Shown here piece by piece: positions 9,309 through 17,466 of a DNA stretch of 64,000 nucleotides (position 1 is its first letter; the number at the start of each line of letters is the position of its first letter). The notes under the pieces are model-generated. The model made no database searches. It worked only from the letters and a program-made list of their open reading frames with translations, and had not been told where the DNA came from. The position numbers were made by a program, and so were the translations under genes. This stretch comes from Acuticoccus sediminis (GTDB taxonomy: Bacteria; Pseudomonadota; Alphaproteobacteria; Rhizobiales; Amorphaceae), in contig NZ_QHHQ01000002.1 in the NCBI RefSeq assembly GCF_003258595.1, positions 372,001-436,000 of the forward strand, read 5' to 3'.

Positions 9309-10019
9309 TCAGAGGCTGAGGCTCAGGCTGAGGCTCGATTCCACATCGGCCAGCGGGGCGGGATTGGGCCATTCCTTGCGCGCACGCTCGAACTCCGGCG
9401 CGTAGGCCTTGCGCACGAAGGGGTAGAACTTCTGGGCGAGTTCCTTGCCGGCCCGCGTGTCGCTCGCGTAGTGGACGCCGGCATATTCGCGATTCTCCGC
9501 GACCCGGTGGGCGATCTCCTCCAGCCGCTGCTTGTAGAGCGGCGCGAACTCGGTGAGCGCGAAGGCGATCATGTGGTGCTGGTTGGAGTGCCCGCTCGGG
9601 TAGGACGGGTGGCCGGGAATGTCCACGACCGGGTCGATGTCCGGCTCAAGCTGGCAGGGCCTGCAGCGGTTGAACTTGTCCTTGAAGTAGAAGTGCGCGA
9701 GGCGCCCGGCGATCAGGATCGCGTCGATCACCTCGGCGGTCGCCGGATGCGAGGTGTCGTTCATCACCAGAAGACGCGCGAACTTCGGGGTGAGGTTGTC
9801 GGCCTCGAACTCGATCTCGGCCATGCGGTCCGCCCGCCCGTTCCATTTCTTCTCGAGAAGCTCGTCCGTTTCCTTGTGGAGTTCGGCGGGGTTGGTCGGC
9901 GGCGGGGTGAGGTCGATGTTCTTCCAGGCGGGGTCGAGGTTGGAAAGATTGACGAAGGAGCGGAAACGCTTGGTCCAATATGTGCGCGGAAACACGTGGC
10001 CCGTCGGATCAATAGGCAT
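9309..10019 (-). CDS. PAP2 superfamily phosphatase / haloperoxidase-like protein
   Basis: A 236-residue member of the PAP2/vanadium-haloperoxidase superfamily. The three signature blocks are KDKFNRCRP (KX6RP), PSYPSGHS and REYAGVHYASD (the R-X-H-X3-D variant of the third motif). They form the phosphate or vanadate pocket, and the spacing resembles class A acid phosphatases. No clear signal peptide is visible from the ATG at 10019. The last codons are a repeated Ser-Leu run coded by tandem GAGGCT/CAGGCT hexamers at 9312-9334. It is transcribed in the same direction as the SARP-like regulator 30 bp upstream and may form an operon with it. Phosphatase and haloperoxidase activity cannot be separated by eye. 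Confidence 0.82.
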   Translation of the reverse strand: MPIDPTGHVFPRTYWTKRFRSFVNLSNLDPAWKNIDLTPPPTNPAELHKETDELLEKKWNGRADRMAEIEFEADNLTPKFARLLVMNDTSHPATAEVIDAILIAGRLAHFYFKDKFNRCRPCQLEPDIDPVVDIPGHPSYPSGHSNQHHMIAFALTEFAPLYKQRLEEIAHRVAENREYAGVHYASDTRAGKELAQKFYPFVRKAYAPEFERARKEWPNPAPLADVESSLSLSLSL

Positions 10020-10049
10020 AGTCGTCGAACGTCCTTTTGATGAAAAGAT

Positions 10050-12116
10050 CTAGGAGTTGCCCTCGGCGGTCTCGGGGATTCCGACGGCACGATACGCGGT
10101 TACATACAGCGCCACATCCGCCGGGCGGCGGAACGGGTACACGCGGCGGAACTTTTCGATGCTGAAATCCGGCTCGAGCGCGAGCAGCGTCGCGGCGAAC
10201 GAGCGCGCCTCCGACTCCGCCCCGAGGTGCCACAAGCTGGTGATCAGCGGCTTGTAGGAATTGATGAAATTCGGATTCTCGCGAACCACCTCGGTGCCGA
10301 TTTCGATGGCCCTCTCGAACTCGTGCATCATCGTGTAGGCGATCACGTAGATCGCGCGGAAATAGCACCCTGCCGGGTCGAACGGGCACAGGCGCTGGTA
10401 CCGCGCCATGTTGTCGAGCGCCTGCTCGGGATGGCCGAGATAGCACTCCAGCACGGCGCTCATCGCCCATGCGAAGCTGGAGTTAGGGTTGATCGCCAGC
10501 GCGCGGGCGAGGAGGCGCCCGCCGTTGTCGAGACGGCGGTAGAGAAACGATTCCACGTGACCGGCGAGGGCGAGCGCCAGCGCGTTGCCGGGGTCCAGCG
10601 CGATGGCGAAGTGGGCGTTGTCGGCCGCGTCGGTCAGCGTGACCCGGGGTTCCCTGTTCCAGCCCTGGCCGATGCAGTGCATGCACCAGAAGGCGCGCCA
10701 GGCGTAGGCGTCCGAGTAGTTCGGGTCGAGCTCGATCGCCTTCAGGAGCGACGTGCCCGCCTCATGGAACTTCACCGGATCGGACCGGTAGATCGACGGG
10801 ATTGCGAGGAGGACGTGCTCGTAGGCGGCGAGGTTCTGGGGCCGGTAGCGCGTCACCTTCTCGCTCTCGGACCAGACCACGCAGGGGTCGATGCGCCCGA
10901 CGATCTGCGACGCCACCTCGTCCTCGAAGTCGAAGACGTTGCCCATCGTGCCGTCGAACCGGTCCGCCCAGACGATCTGCCCGCCCTCGCAGTTCACCAG
11001 CTCCACCGTGATGCGGATCCGCTCGCCGGAGGATCGCACCCGGCCACGCACGTAGTAGTGCACCTTGAAGAGACGGGCGATCTCCTGCGGCGGCAGCGTC
11101 GCAAGGTCGCCATGGACGCCCGACGCGGTGCCGCTCGACACCACCACCAGCGAGCGGAAGCGCGAGAGGGCGATGACGATCGCCTCGCTGATCCCGCTGC
11201 CGAGCGAAGCCCCGGGCCGGCCGTTCCCGTGATCCTCCTCCTGGAACGGCAACACCGTGATCGGGATCGCGCGCCCGCCCTGCAACCCCGTCGGCTGCTG
11301 CCGCACGGCCGTGTCGATCCCCTGGATGGCCGGCACCGCCGTGATGGCCGTCGCCGCCGGGGCATCGAGCGGTGCGGTCGCGTGGTCCGCCTGCGCGGTG
11401 CGCGCCTTGGCGTAGATCTCCTCGGCCGTGCTCGAGGGGACGGTGCCGTATTCGCGTTGCAGCACCTCCTTGAGGGTCCGGTACTGCCGGACGGCCGAGC
11501 CGAAGTCCCCACCCGACACGAAGGACTGCATCAGCGCGCAATGCGCCTCCTCGTGGGCCGGGTCGACGCGCAGCAGCGCCACCGCCGTCCGCTGGGCCCG
11601 TGGCCACTGCCCGTTGGCGATCTGCGCCTGCAGGATCGCGGCGAAGGCGATGCGGATCCGGTTGTCCCAGTTCATCCGCTCGGCGTAGAGCCACTCGTCG
11701 AACGCGGTGTCGTCGGGGAGGTCGCAGTCGAGCAGGCGGCCCTTGTAGAGGTCCGGGACGTCGTCCGGTGCGTCCTCGGCACGTTCACCGAACGCCACGA
11801 TCTCGCGGACGTCGACCGAAACGTGCTCCAGATTGAGGGCGATGCGCCGTCCGTCGATGGCGATGCCGTCGACGCCGTTGTTGAGCACGCCACGGAGCTC
11901 TCGCAGACACTGCCTGAGGTTGGCGCGCGCCTGCTCGTCGGACTTGTTGCTCCAGAGGGTGCCGGCGACCTTCTCGCGGCTGACCGCGCCCTCCGGCGAC
12001 AGCGCCATCATGACCAGAGCGGCCCGGGCCTTCCGGCTCCGCGGCGTCAAGTCCTCTCCGTTGCGAGTTCGAACCTCGCAACCGCCCAGGAGGTTGATGC
12101 GCAGATCCACCGGCAT
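10050..12116 (-). CDS. SARP-like regulator with BTAD, TolB-like and TPR domains
   Basis: A 688-residue multidomain regulator. Residues 1-100 form an OmpR-like winged HTH of the SARP type (LLGGCEVRTRNGEDLTPRSRKARAAL...). Residues 110-250 resemble a BTAD domain. Residues 270-410 are a TolB-N-like alpha/beta domain (ITVLPFQEED...YYVRGRVRSSGERIRITVELV). The remainder is TPR-like helical repeat. This architecture is known from adenylate-cyclase-linked and stand-alone regulators in Alphaproteobacteria. No transmembrane segment is obvious. It lies between the PAP2 gene (same strand) and the divergent DyP-type peroxidase gene, its likeliest targets. The ligand is unknown. Confidence 0.85.
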   Translation of the reverse strand: MPVDLRINLLGGCEVRTRNGEDLTPRSRKARAALVMMALSPEGAVSREKVAGTLWSNKSDEQARANLRQCLRELRGVLNNGVDGIAIDGRRIALNLEHVSVDVREIVAFGERAEDAPDDVPDLYKGRLLDCDLPDDTAFDEWLYAERMNWDNRIRIAFAAILQAQIANGQWPRAQRTAVALLRVDPAHEEAHCALMQSFVSGGDFGSAVRQYRTLKEVLQREYGTVPSSTAEEIYAKARTAQADHATAPLDAPAATAITAVPAIQGIDTAVRQQPTGLQGGRAIPITVLPFQEEDHGNGRPGASLGSGISEAIVIALSRFRSLVVVSSGTASGVHGDLATLPPQEIARLFKVHYYVRGRVRSSGERIRITVELVNCEGGQIVWADRFDGTMGNVFDFEDEVASQIVGRIDPCVVWSESEKVTRYRPQNLAAYEHVLLAIPSIYRSDPVKFHEAGTSLLKAIELDPNYSDAYAWRAFWCMHCIGQGWNREPRVTLTDAADNAHFAIALDPGNALALALAGHVESFLYRRLDNGGRLLARALAINPNSSFAWAMSAVLECYLGHPEQALDNMARYQRLCPFDPAGCYFRAIYVIAYTMMHEFERAIEIGTEVVRENPNFINSYKPLITSLWHLGAESEARSFAATLLALEPDFSIEKFRRVYPFRRPADVALYVTAYRAVGIPETAEGNS

Positions 12117-12442
12117 GCACCAATTACCGATTAGTTAAAATATAACATCAAACGTCAGGAATATACTCGCGGGGTGACGGGCCTGCAAACCCAAATGCCA
12201 AATCGCAAGTTGCGCCGCGGGACGCTTTTCACGCTTTTTCAATGCGTGAGCTCACGCTCCTTGTGCCCCTTCTCGATCACCTTGCCCTTCTGGCCCGACC
12301 GCCAGGGATTGCCAGTCGAAACGCTGAAGAGGCGACGGTGTCGAGACCTCACGACCTGGTCATCGGCCCTCAGATAAGTCCTCGATGAATTGATGGCAGG
12401 GACGCGGTTTGCGGGCGGTGCTCAAAAAGGTGTGAGAGTCAA
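12117..12442. promoter_or_regulatory. Divergent promoter region, SARP regulator / DyP peroxidase
   Basis: No gene is seen in these 326 bp. The part next to the SARP-like gene (12121-12150) is AT-rich and a plausible promoter. A perfect 14-bp palindrome GCGTGAGCTCACGC sits at 12244-12257 and is a candidate operator for the divergent pair. No T-rich terminator is evident. Confidence 0.4.
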
Positions 12443-13696
12443 ATGCCGTATGTTCCGCCGCGGCACCCGAAATCGGACAGGGTGCAGACCGGCGTTCACT
12501 TCCGTCCCGGCGAAACACCGCCGGATCTGTGGCGTCTCATCGTGCTCGACGTCGTCCCCGGTGCAGCCGCGAGCGACGTGGCCGACGCGTTGGGCGAGAT
12601 ATGGCAACTCCTGACCGAACTCAGTCAGGGGCGGGTGCGCGAGCTGGGTCCCTACGGCGACGGAAGCGCCGGCGCCTTCGTGCCGGACGGTTCGCTCGCG
12701 TTCGTCCTCGGATATGGCGCCCGCCTCTTCGGCCCACGCGCGGGCGGCGCGCCGCTGATCGACGCCGCCGCCCGTCCGGGTGCACTCCCGGCGCATTATC
12801 CCGCGGGCAATATGGCCCCCTTCCCGGCGCTCCACTGGCGCGACGACGCCGCAGCGGGGCGAGCCCAGCGCGACATCGCGGTCCAGCTGACCGCCGACAC
12901 GGAGCTCGCCCTCGCCCGCGCCGTGCTGGACATCGCCGAACTGATCCGCACCGCCTCTCTGCCGCTGCGTCTCCGCGCGATGTTCGACGGCTTCGGGCGG
13001 GACGACCGGCGGAGCTGGATCGGCTTCCACGACGCCATCAACACTCTCTCGGCGGCGGACCGGCGCGAGGCGATCATCATCGAGCGCAATGCGGCGAGCG
13101 GCTGGACCGAGGGCGGGACCTACATGGTCTTCCTGCGCGTCGTCGTCGACATCGGGCGCTGGCGTGACCTCGATGTCCCGGCGCAGGAGGCCGTGGTCGG
13201 CCGGACGAAGCTGCACGGCGTTCCGTTGGCCGGGATCGACCGTACGCGGGATGGCCGTATCGAGACGACACCGGACCTCGCCTGCCCTTTCCGCACTACC
13301 GGTCCGGACGGCCGGCGGGACCCCGAAGCCTGCAGGGAGCCCGACTTCGCGCATGACCCCAGGCTCGCCGCGAGCCATGTCGGCCGCGCCTCCCCGCACT
13401 GGTCGCGCGCCCGGATCTACCGCCAGGGCTACGAGTTCCTGGAGGTCGGCACCGACGGCCGGCCGGTCGTCGGGCTCAACTTCGTGGCCTTCGTGAAATC
13501 CCCCGACGAGGTTCACCGGCTTCTCGCCGAGAAGGACGGGTTCGGGGATTGCAACTTCGGTGGTGGCGTCGATGGCATCCCCTCCCCGCCCCTCCTGTCG
13601 TTGAGCGCCGCCGGCGTCTACGTCGCGCCCGCGATCCCGGACGAGGGCGAGCGCTTCCCCGGCGAGTGCCTCTTCATGACCGAGACGGTGGCGTGA
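12443..13696 (+). CDS. DyP-type peroxidase-like protein
   Basis: A 417-residue protein with the features of the dye-decolorizing (EfeB/DyP) heme peroxidase family: the GXXD segment GFHDAIN in place of GFKDGT, the strand motif GGTYMVFLRVVVDIGRW, ASHVGRASPHW with the probable proximal heme histidine, and RIYRQGYEF with the expected distal arginine. The second Gly of GXXDG is Ala, so this is a divergent member. No Tat signal is seen, suggesting a cytoplasmic or encapsulated protein. It is divergent from the SARP-like regulator and convergent with repC (32 bp apart). Family call is by motif only. Confidence 0.75.
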   Translation: MPYVPPRHPKSDRVQTGVHFRPGETPPDLWRLIVLDVVPGAAASDVADALGEIWQLLTELSQGRVRELGPYGDGSAGAFVPDGSLAFVLGYGARLFGPRAGGAPLIDAAARPGALPAHYPAGNMAPFPALHWRDDAAAGRAQRDIAVQLTADTELALARAVLDIAELIRTASLPLRLRAMFDGFGRDDRRSWIGFHDAINTLSAADRREAIIIERNAASGWTEGGTYMVFLRVVVDIGRWRDLDVPAQEAVVGRTKLHGVPLAGIDRTRDGRIETTPDLACPFRTTGPDGRRDPEACREPDFAHDPRLAASHVGRASPHWSRARIYRQGYEFLEVGTDGRPVVGLNFVAFVKSPDEVHRLLAEKDGFGDCNFGGGVDGIPSPPLLSLSAAGVYVAPAIPDEGERFPGECLFMTETVA

Positions 13697-13728
13697 CGGT
13701 TCGGCGGAGCTGTTGATCGGCGGCACTC

Positions 13729-15021
13729 TCATTGCTTCATTCGGCGGCGCCGCATGCCGAGAAGCTCGGAGTTGAGGTCGATCTTGCCGGAAGCGACGAG
13801 GCGGACGAACGCGCGCAGGTATCCGCCGGGATTGCGGATACGGCTCTCCCCGCCATGTTCGATCAGGTCGTCTTCATAGAGCTGGAGCACATATAGGACC
13901 GACGTGGCGGCCTGTGTCGCGCCGATGGAGGCCTCGGCCTCGATCCAGACCGTCTCGCTGGCGCCGAGGAGCGAGCGAACGTGACGACCGAGGTCGACGA
14001 GATCCTTCGTCGCCCTGAGAGGTCGACCGAATTGAAGCACGGCCGGGCAGGCCTCGGGGACGGCTGCGATGAGCATCTCCGGCGAGAGGGGTGTTCTCCC
14101 CTCCCCCGTCGGCGGAGCTGCCGATTGTGAGCGACGATGGATGACGCGGCGTCGATGCTGCGTGGATGTCGTCAGTACGTCGTGCAGAACCGTTGTCTCG
14201 TCGGTCGGGTCGGCGCCCGTCGTCGGCTGGTGGTAACTTGGATCGCACTCGGCCGGCTCCGCGCCGTTGTTACAGGCTTCGCCTGAAGACTCGGTGTTAG
14301 ACTCATTGTGCCGGCAGATTTCGCCGTCTTTGCCAGCAAGGAAGAAGAGATCCTCAGCGTTTGCGCGGAGTTCGCGCCACTCGTCGATGAGCGTCTCCGG
14401 CGGCATCGTGGCACTCCGGCGCGGGGTGCGGGCGGTCAGCGCCGCGTGCGCGGTCTCGAGTTCGGTGAGCGAAACGTCCGGGAACGTGTCGCGCAGCGCG
14501 GCGAGCGCCTCCTGCGTGGCGCGGCGGGCGATGGTGATCTCGTCGAAGGCGCGGCGGATCCGTGTGCGCTCGGCCTTGCGGACGGCGACCATTCCGGCCC
14601 ACGTTTCGCGTCTGGCGTAGAGCGGCGTGAGGTCGAAGCCGTACGCGTCCATGACCTTTCCCTCCGCATCGCGGAGCGCATAGCGTTTCCCGTTGGGCGA
14701 CTCCTTCGGCACGATCACGCCGAGGTCGACGAGGGCGCGGAACGCATCGCGTACGGCGCGTTCCGAGAGGCCCGTGCGGCGCACGAGATGCTCGTTCGAC
14801 GGCCACACGAGCAGCCGCTCCCACGTCTGTTCGCCCCAGTTGGCGACGAGTTCGGACAGCACCAGGCGAACGCTGGGGCGCAGTCCGAGGGCCTCTTCGG
14901 CCATGCGGCAGGCTTCCGACAGGTCCTTACGCGTCACGCTCGGGCCTGAACCGAGCGCAAGCCGACCGGCGGCCAGGGCGGCATGTCTCAGCCGCCGGCC
15001 TCCGGAGGATGCAAGTTGCAT
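13729..15021 (-). CDS. repC: RepC replication initiator of the repABC family
   Basis: A 430-residue plasmid initiator. The N-terminal winged helix has the hallmark stretch WPSNEHLVRRTGLSERAVRD, followed by PKESPNGKRYALRD and YGFDLTPL. The central part contains the usual poorly conserved linker (near RHNESNTESS), and the C-terminus has NPGGYLRAFVRLV. The ATG at 15021 is preferred because GGAGGG lies 4-5 bp upstream; the in-frame GTG at 15033 overlaps that ribosome-binding site. In classical repABC operons repC follows repB. Here it points away from repAB, 2.4 kb from repA. RepC normally binds the origin inside its own gene and is rate-limiting for replication. Confidence 0.93.
   Translation of the reverse strand: MQLASSGGRRLRHAALAAGRLALGSGPSVTRKDLSEACRMAEEALGLRPSVRLVLSELVANWGEQTWERLLVWPSNEHLVRRTGLSERAVRDAFRALVDLGVIVPKESPNGKRYALRDAEGKVMDAYGFDLTPLYARRETWAGMVAVRKAERTRIRRAFDEITIARRATQEALAALRDTFPDVSLTELETAHAALTARTPRRSATMPPETLIDEWRELRANAEDLFFLAGKDGEICRHNESNTESSGEACNNGAEPAECDPSYHQPTTGADPTDETTVLHDVLTTSTQHRRRVIHRRSQSAAPPTGEGRTPLSPEMLIAAVPEACPAVLQFGRPLRATKDLVDLGRHVRSLLGASETVWIEAEASIGATQAATSVLYVLQLYEDDLIEHGGESRIRNPGGYLRAFVRLVASGKIDLNSELLGMRRRRMKQ
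14150..14350. other. Candidate origin (oriV) within repC
   Basis: In studied repABC plasmids the origin lies in the central, AT-richer part of repC. Here this part codes the low-complexity linker and is less GC-rich than its flanks. It includes the short hairpin CAGGC-TTC-GCCTG (14273-14285). The placement is by analogy with the family rather than by a recognised iteron. Confidence 0.3.
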
Positions 15022-15073
15022 CGCTCCCTCCACAATTCAGGCAAAACGGAAGGGTTCACCGGCTTCGGTGTTC

Positions 15074-15103
15074 TTGACACACGGCTTGTCGTGGTGGCAT
15101 AAG
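15074..15103 (+). promoter_or_regulatory. Sigma-70-type promoter of the antisense RNA
   Basis: A perfect -35 box TTGACA (15074-15079) is followed after 18 bp by CATAAG (15098-15103), or after 17 bp by GCATAA. It points away from repC on the opposite strand, so transcription would begin near 15110 within the repC leader. Confidence 0.65.
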
Positions 15104-15109
15104 GTCGTT

Positions 15110-15184
15110 GTCCAGACGAACCTAGCCACTCACGTGGTGAGACCCGAAGGCCTCGAAGTTCCCGCTTCGAGGCCTTTCGTTTTG
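15110..15184 (+). ncRNA. Candidate counter-transcribed RNA (ctRNA) controlling repC
   Basis: About 75 nt between a strong promoter and a strong intrinsic terminator, transcribed opposite to the repC leader roughly 90-165 bp before the repC start. It folds into a small hairpin (CTCAC/GTGAG, 15129-15141) and a 12-bp terminator stem with loop TTCCCG. In repABC plasmids a ctRNA of this size lies in the same antisense position before repC and represses it, setting copy number and incompatibility. The 5' end is inferred from the promoter. Confidence 0.68.
15147..15184 (+). terminator. Intrinsic terminator of the ctRNA
   Basis: A perfect 12-bp inverted repeat AAGGCCTCGAAG/CTTCGAGGCCTT (15147-15158, 15165-15176) with a 6-nt loop is followed by TCGTTTTG. 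The T-rich side is on the plus strand only, which fixes the orientation. Confidence 0.82.
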
Positions 15185-15328
15185 CCGGGCTACGTCATGG
15201 TCTTCGTGTCCCTTCGGATGAAGTCCGGTTTCCACGCCCTCCACGCCGGTCCTGCTCGCGGACTGTCAGTGATTGGCCGCGCGGTCTGGCGCGTGATCGC
15301 GGTCGCGCGATGCCGCGCACGCGCCATC

Positions 15329-15352
15329 ACCACCCTGTTCCCGCAGGGTGGT
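15329..15352. repeat. Hairpin with the same loop as the ctRNA terminator
   Basis: A perfect 9-bp inverted repeat ACCACCCTG/CAGGGTGGT encloses the loop TTCCCG, identical to the loop of the ctRNA terminator 180 bp away. No T tract follows on either strand. It lies in the likely upstream leader or promoter region of repC. Confidence 0.5.
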
Positions 15353-16466
15353 ATCTGGACACCGTACATGGCGATCGGGGCTCCGATCATGCCGTCACCT
15401 TCAGTTCCGCTCTGAGGCGGTGTTTCGGACGAAAACGAGAAATGCACGATTCTGATGCCGGTGTGGAGTCGGACTCGGCATTTTCGTTCGTCCAGAACCG
15501 CTTTGCGGAGGAATTCCGTGTCAAAAACGGCACTGCCGGCTCCAAAGGGAACCGAATCCACAGGTGTCTACGCGCGGGCTGGAATGGCAGGCAATCCGGG
15601 GCTTTTCAGCACCTTGGGCTGATTCTCGTGCGCTGACGAGTCGGATTGTTTCATGGTATTGGACGAACCAGCGGCGGAGCCAGAGAAAAATTTGCTACCG
15701 GATGGTGTCGGTGCTCGTCGGCGGAGACGCCTGGGAGTGTCACGTTTTCGGCTGCGACGGTCCGCTCCCCCGCTGAAGCGATCTGGCGTCGGAGAAACGG
15801 CAGGCCGGGGCTACGGCGAGCGGAGTTAATTGCGTCAAATGTAATGCACGCAGGGGTTGTGTCGCCGGGCGCAGAATGATTCGGCCGACGCTGGGCAACA
15901 TTTCAAACGAAAAAATTCTGGAAATTCGTTGGATCAAGTGCGGGGCCTGTGGGCCACCCGATTCGGACAGTTTCATCCGCCTTGACCGTGAACCGACTCT
16001 AATACGAGCGAGTCCGCCGGATCAACCCAAATTCTCGATCCCGGACTCCCCGCTCGCCGATTTCCCGGCTCCCCGATCCGGCGTGTGGCCTTTTTGACTC
16101 ACTCCGCCCAGTCGCTGCCGTGGTCCAGAGTCCCTCCTCCCCATTCGGCACCCCGAGGCGAACGATACCGCCGGAGATGGGATCGCTTCTGACCGCCTTG
16201 CGGAGCGCGCGGCACCGCGCTTGGTCCGCCGCTGGACTGCGGTCCACAGACCCGGCCGCTGGCCGAAGCCCGTTTCGGGCACGTGGTGTTGGTGCTCCTC
16301 CGGTTCGGTATGGAGTAGGTGCTTTCCTTCAACACAGCGCGACCGTCATCGAAGCAGGTGGAACTCGGATCGCGAATTGGCGCACTCGCATCGGGGGCGC
16401 ACGCGCCGGTGTGATTGGTCTGGGGTGGCGTGTGACGTTGGCGAACGAGGCGACGCGGTCCGGCAT

Positions 16467-16482
16467 CGTGACAGCTGTCACG
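16467..16482. repeat. 16-bp palindrome CGTGACAGCTGTCACG, copy 1
   Basis: A perfect 16-bp palindrome centred on GC. Its geometry equals the repABC partition site GTT-N4-GC-N4-AAC, though the outer triplets differ. An identical copy follows 46 bp later. It is a candidate centromere (parS-like) site for RepB or an operator for RepA/RepB. Confidence 0.6.
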
Positions 16483-16512
16483 GGGCGTCCGGACGATGCG
16501 CTGCCAGTGGGC

Positions 16513-16528
16513 CGTGACAGCTGTCACG
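16513..16528. repeat. 16-bp palindrome CGTGACAGCTGTCACG, copy 2
   Basis: Identical to the copy at 16467. The 46-bp centre-to-centre spacing is close to four and a half helical turns. The two copies share little flanking sequence, so selection on the palindrome itself, rather than a recent duplication, is the simpler explanation. Confidence 0.6.
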
Positions 16529-17371
16529 CCATGCGGCAGCGGACGACTCGACGCTTGGCCGGCGAAGGCGATTCCGTCGTTGCGACCGCTGACGATCGGG
16601 TGTCGGACACTCTCTATATATAGCGGATAGGGATGGCCACTACTTCGTCTTTGACGGCCAACGTACGAGTGCCGACATCTCCGGGGCCAGTGCCGGTCGG
16701 CGGCGAGGCAGTCCTCGAGGCCAATGTCTTCGAGCATGCCGCCTGCAAGCTCACCTATGCACATGGGCGACGCGGCACAACTGAGCGCCCTTCGATGGCG
16801 GCGCGAAGCACCGGATGTCGGGCGGCATCGGAAAGGCGCTGCGCACGGATGGACGATCTGTGCGGATAGGGCGAAGGCGCTCCGTTGGCGCCCCGGGTAG
16901 TCAAGCCCATCACGGCCGCAGCGTTGGGTCCATAGCAGAGCGCCGGGGTGGTCGAGCAGCGGTTGCACAACGGTTCCTGTGGGCCAGGTCCCCGGGTCCG
17001 GTTTTCAAGCGCACGGCGCGGCGTGCAGCCTTACGAGCACCTCGTCTCTGGCGAGCCATCGCCCCGCGCACCTAACTCCAGCTCCGGGATCGAACGGGTC
17101 ATACTCGGATAGGTCCCGCTCGGATGGATCTCAAAGGGAAGGCAACATTGTACGCAGGTGCGGGTTGTGGTTGCTCGATCCATCCGCTCGATACGAGAAC
17201 GTCCGGCGCGCCCTTCGGCCGCATAGAGTCAAGGGGGGAACGCAATTTTAACCTCGGGCGGGCAGGGTGGCTTTGGATCGGGCGGAAAATCGGGAAATCG
17301 CCTTTGCGTCCGGCCCATCAGCGCGTTAACGAATTGGTAAGGTCTCCGAGCGGGGTTGCCTTTACCGGTTG

Positions 17372-17401
17372 TTCGCGGCAGTTCCGCAAAACCGCCGCGA
17401 A
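17372..17401. promoter_or_regulatory. Inverted repeat before repA, candidate RepA operator
   Basis: TTCGCGGC (17372-17379) and GCCGCGAA (17394-17401) form a perfect 8-bp inverted repeat with 14 bp between the arms, 66-95 bp upstream of the repA start. RepA proteins of this family repress their own promoter through such dyads. A preceding AT-richer stretch around 17320-17345 may contain the promoter. Confidence 0.4.
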
Positions 17402-17466
17402 AGTCGATCAAGACGGAGCTGCGGCACCGGACGCCCGGCGAACCAGGTCCGGGAGGAGGACACTCG

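Larger units (their letters stand above)
15185..17371. other. Long non-coding region between repC and repA
   Basis: About 2.2 kb without a credible gene. Open frames on both strands are short or have unnatural composition and no recognisable family. Base composition around 15.4-16.0 kb is less GC-rich than the rest of the window. Structured elements seen are a 9-bp hairpin with the ctRNA-type loop (15329-15352), a 6-bp hairpin GATCGG/CCGATC (15373-15388), two identical 16-bp palindromes (16467-16482, 16513-16528) and three copies of CGGATAGG (16624, 16863, 17107). It probably serves replication and partition. It could also include decayed genes. Confidence 0.5.

Noticed and set aside
15190..15561. 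A 123-codon minus-strand open frame upstream of repC
   Set aside because: No recognisable family. It covers the hairpins at 15329 and 15373 and looks like non-coding DNA.
15646..15879. Possible transposase remnant in the repC-repA gap
   Set aside because: No transposase motif, terminal inverted repeat or target duplication could be recognised.
16099..16968. A 289-codon minus-strand open frame in the repC-repA gap
   Set aside because: Composition is Arg/Ser/Pro/Cys-rich, no domain or ribosome-binding site is evident, and it runs through both 16-bp palindromes.
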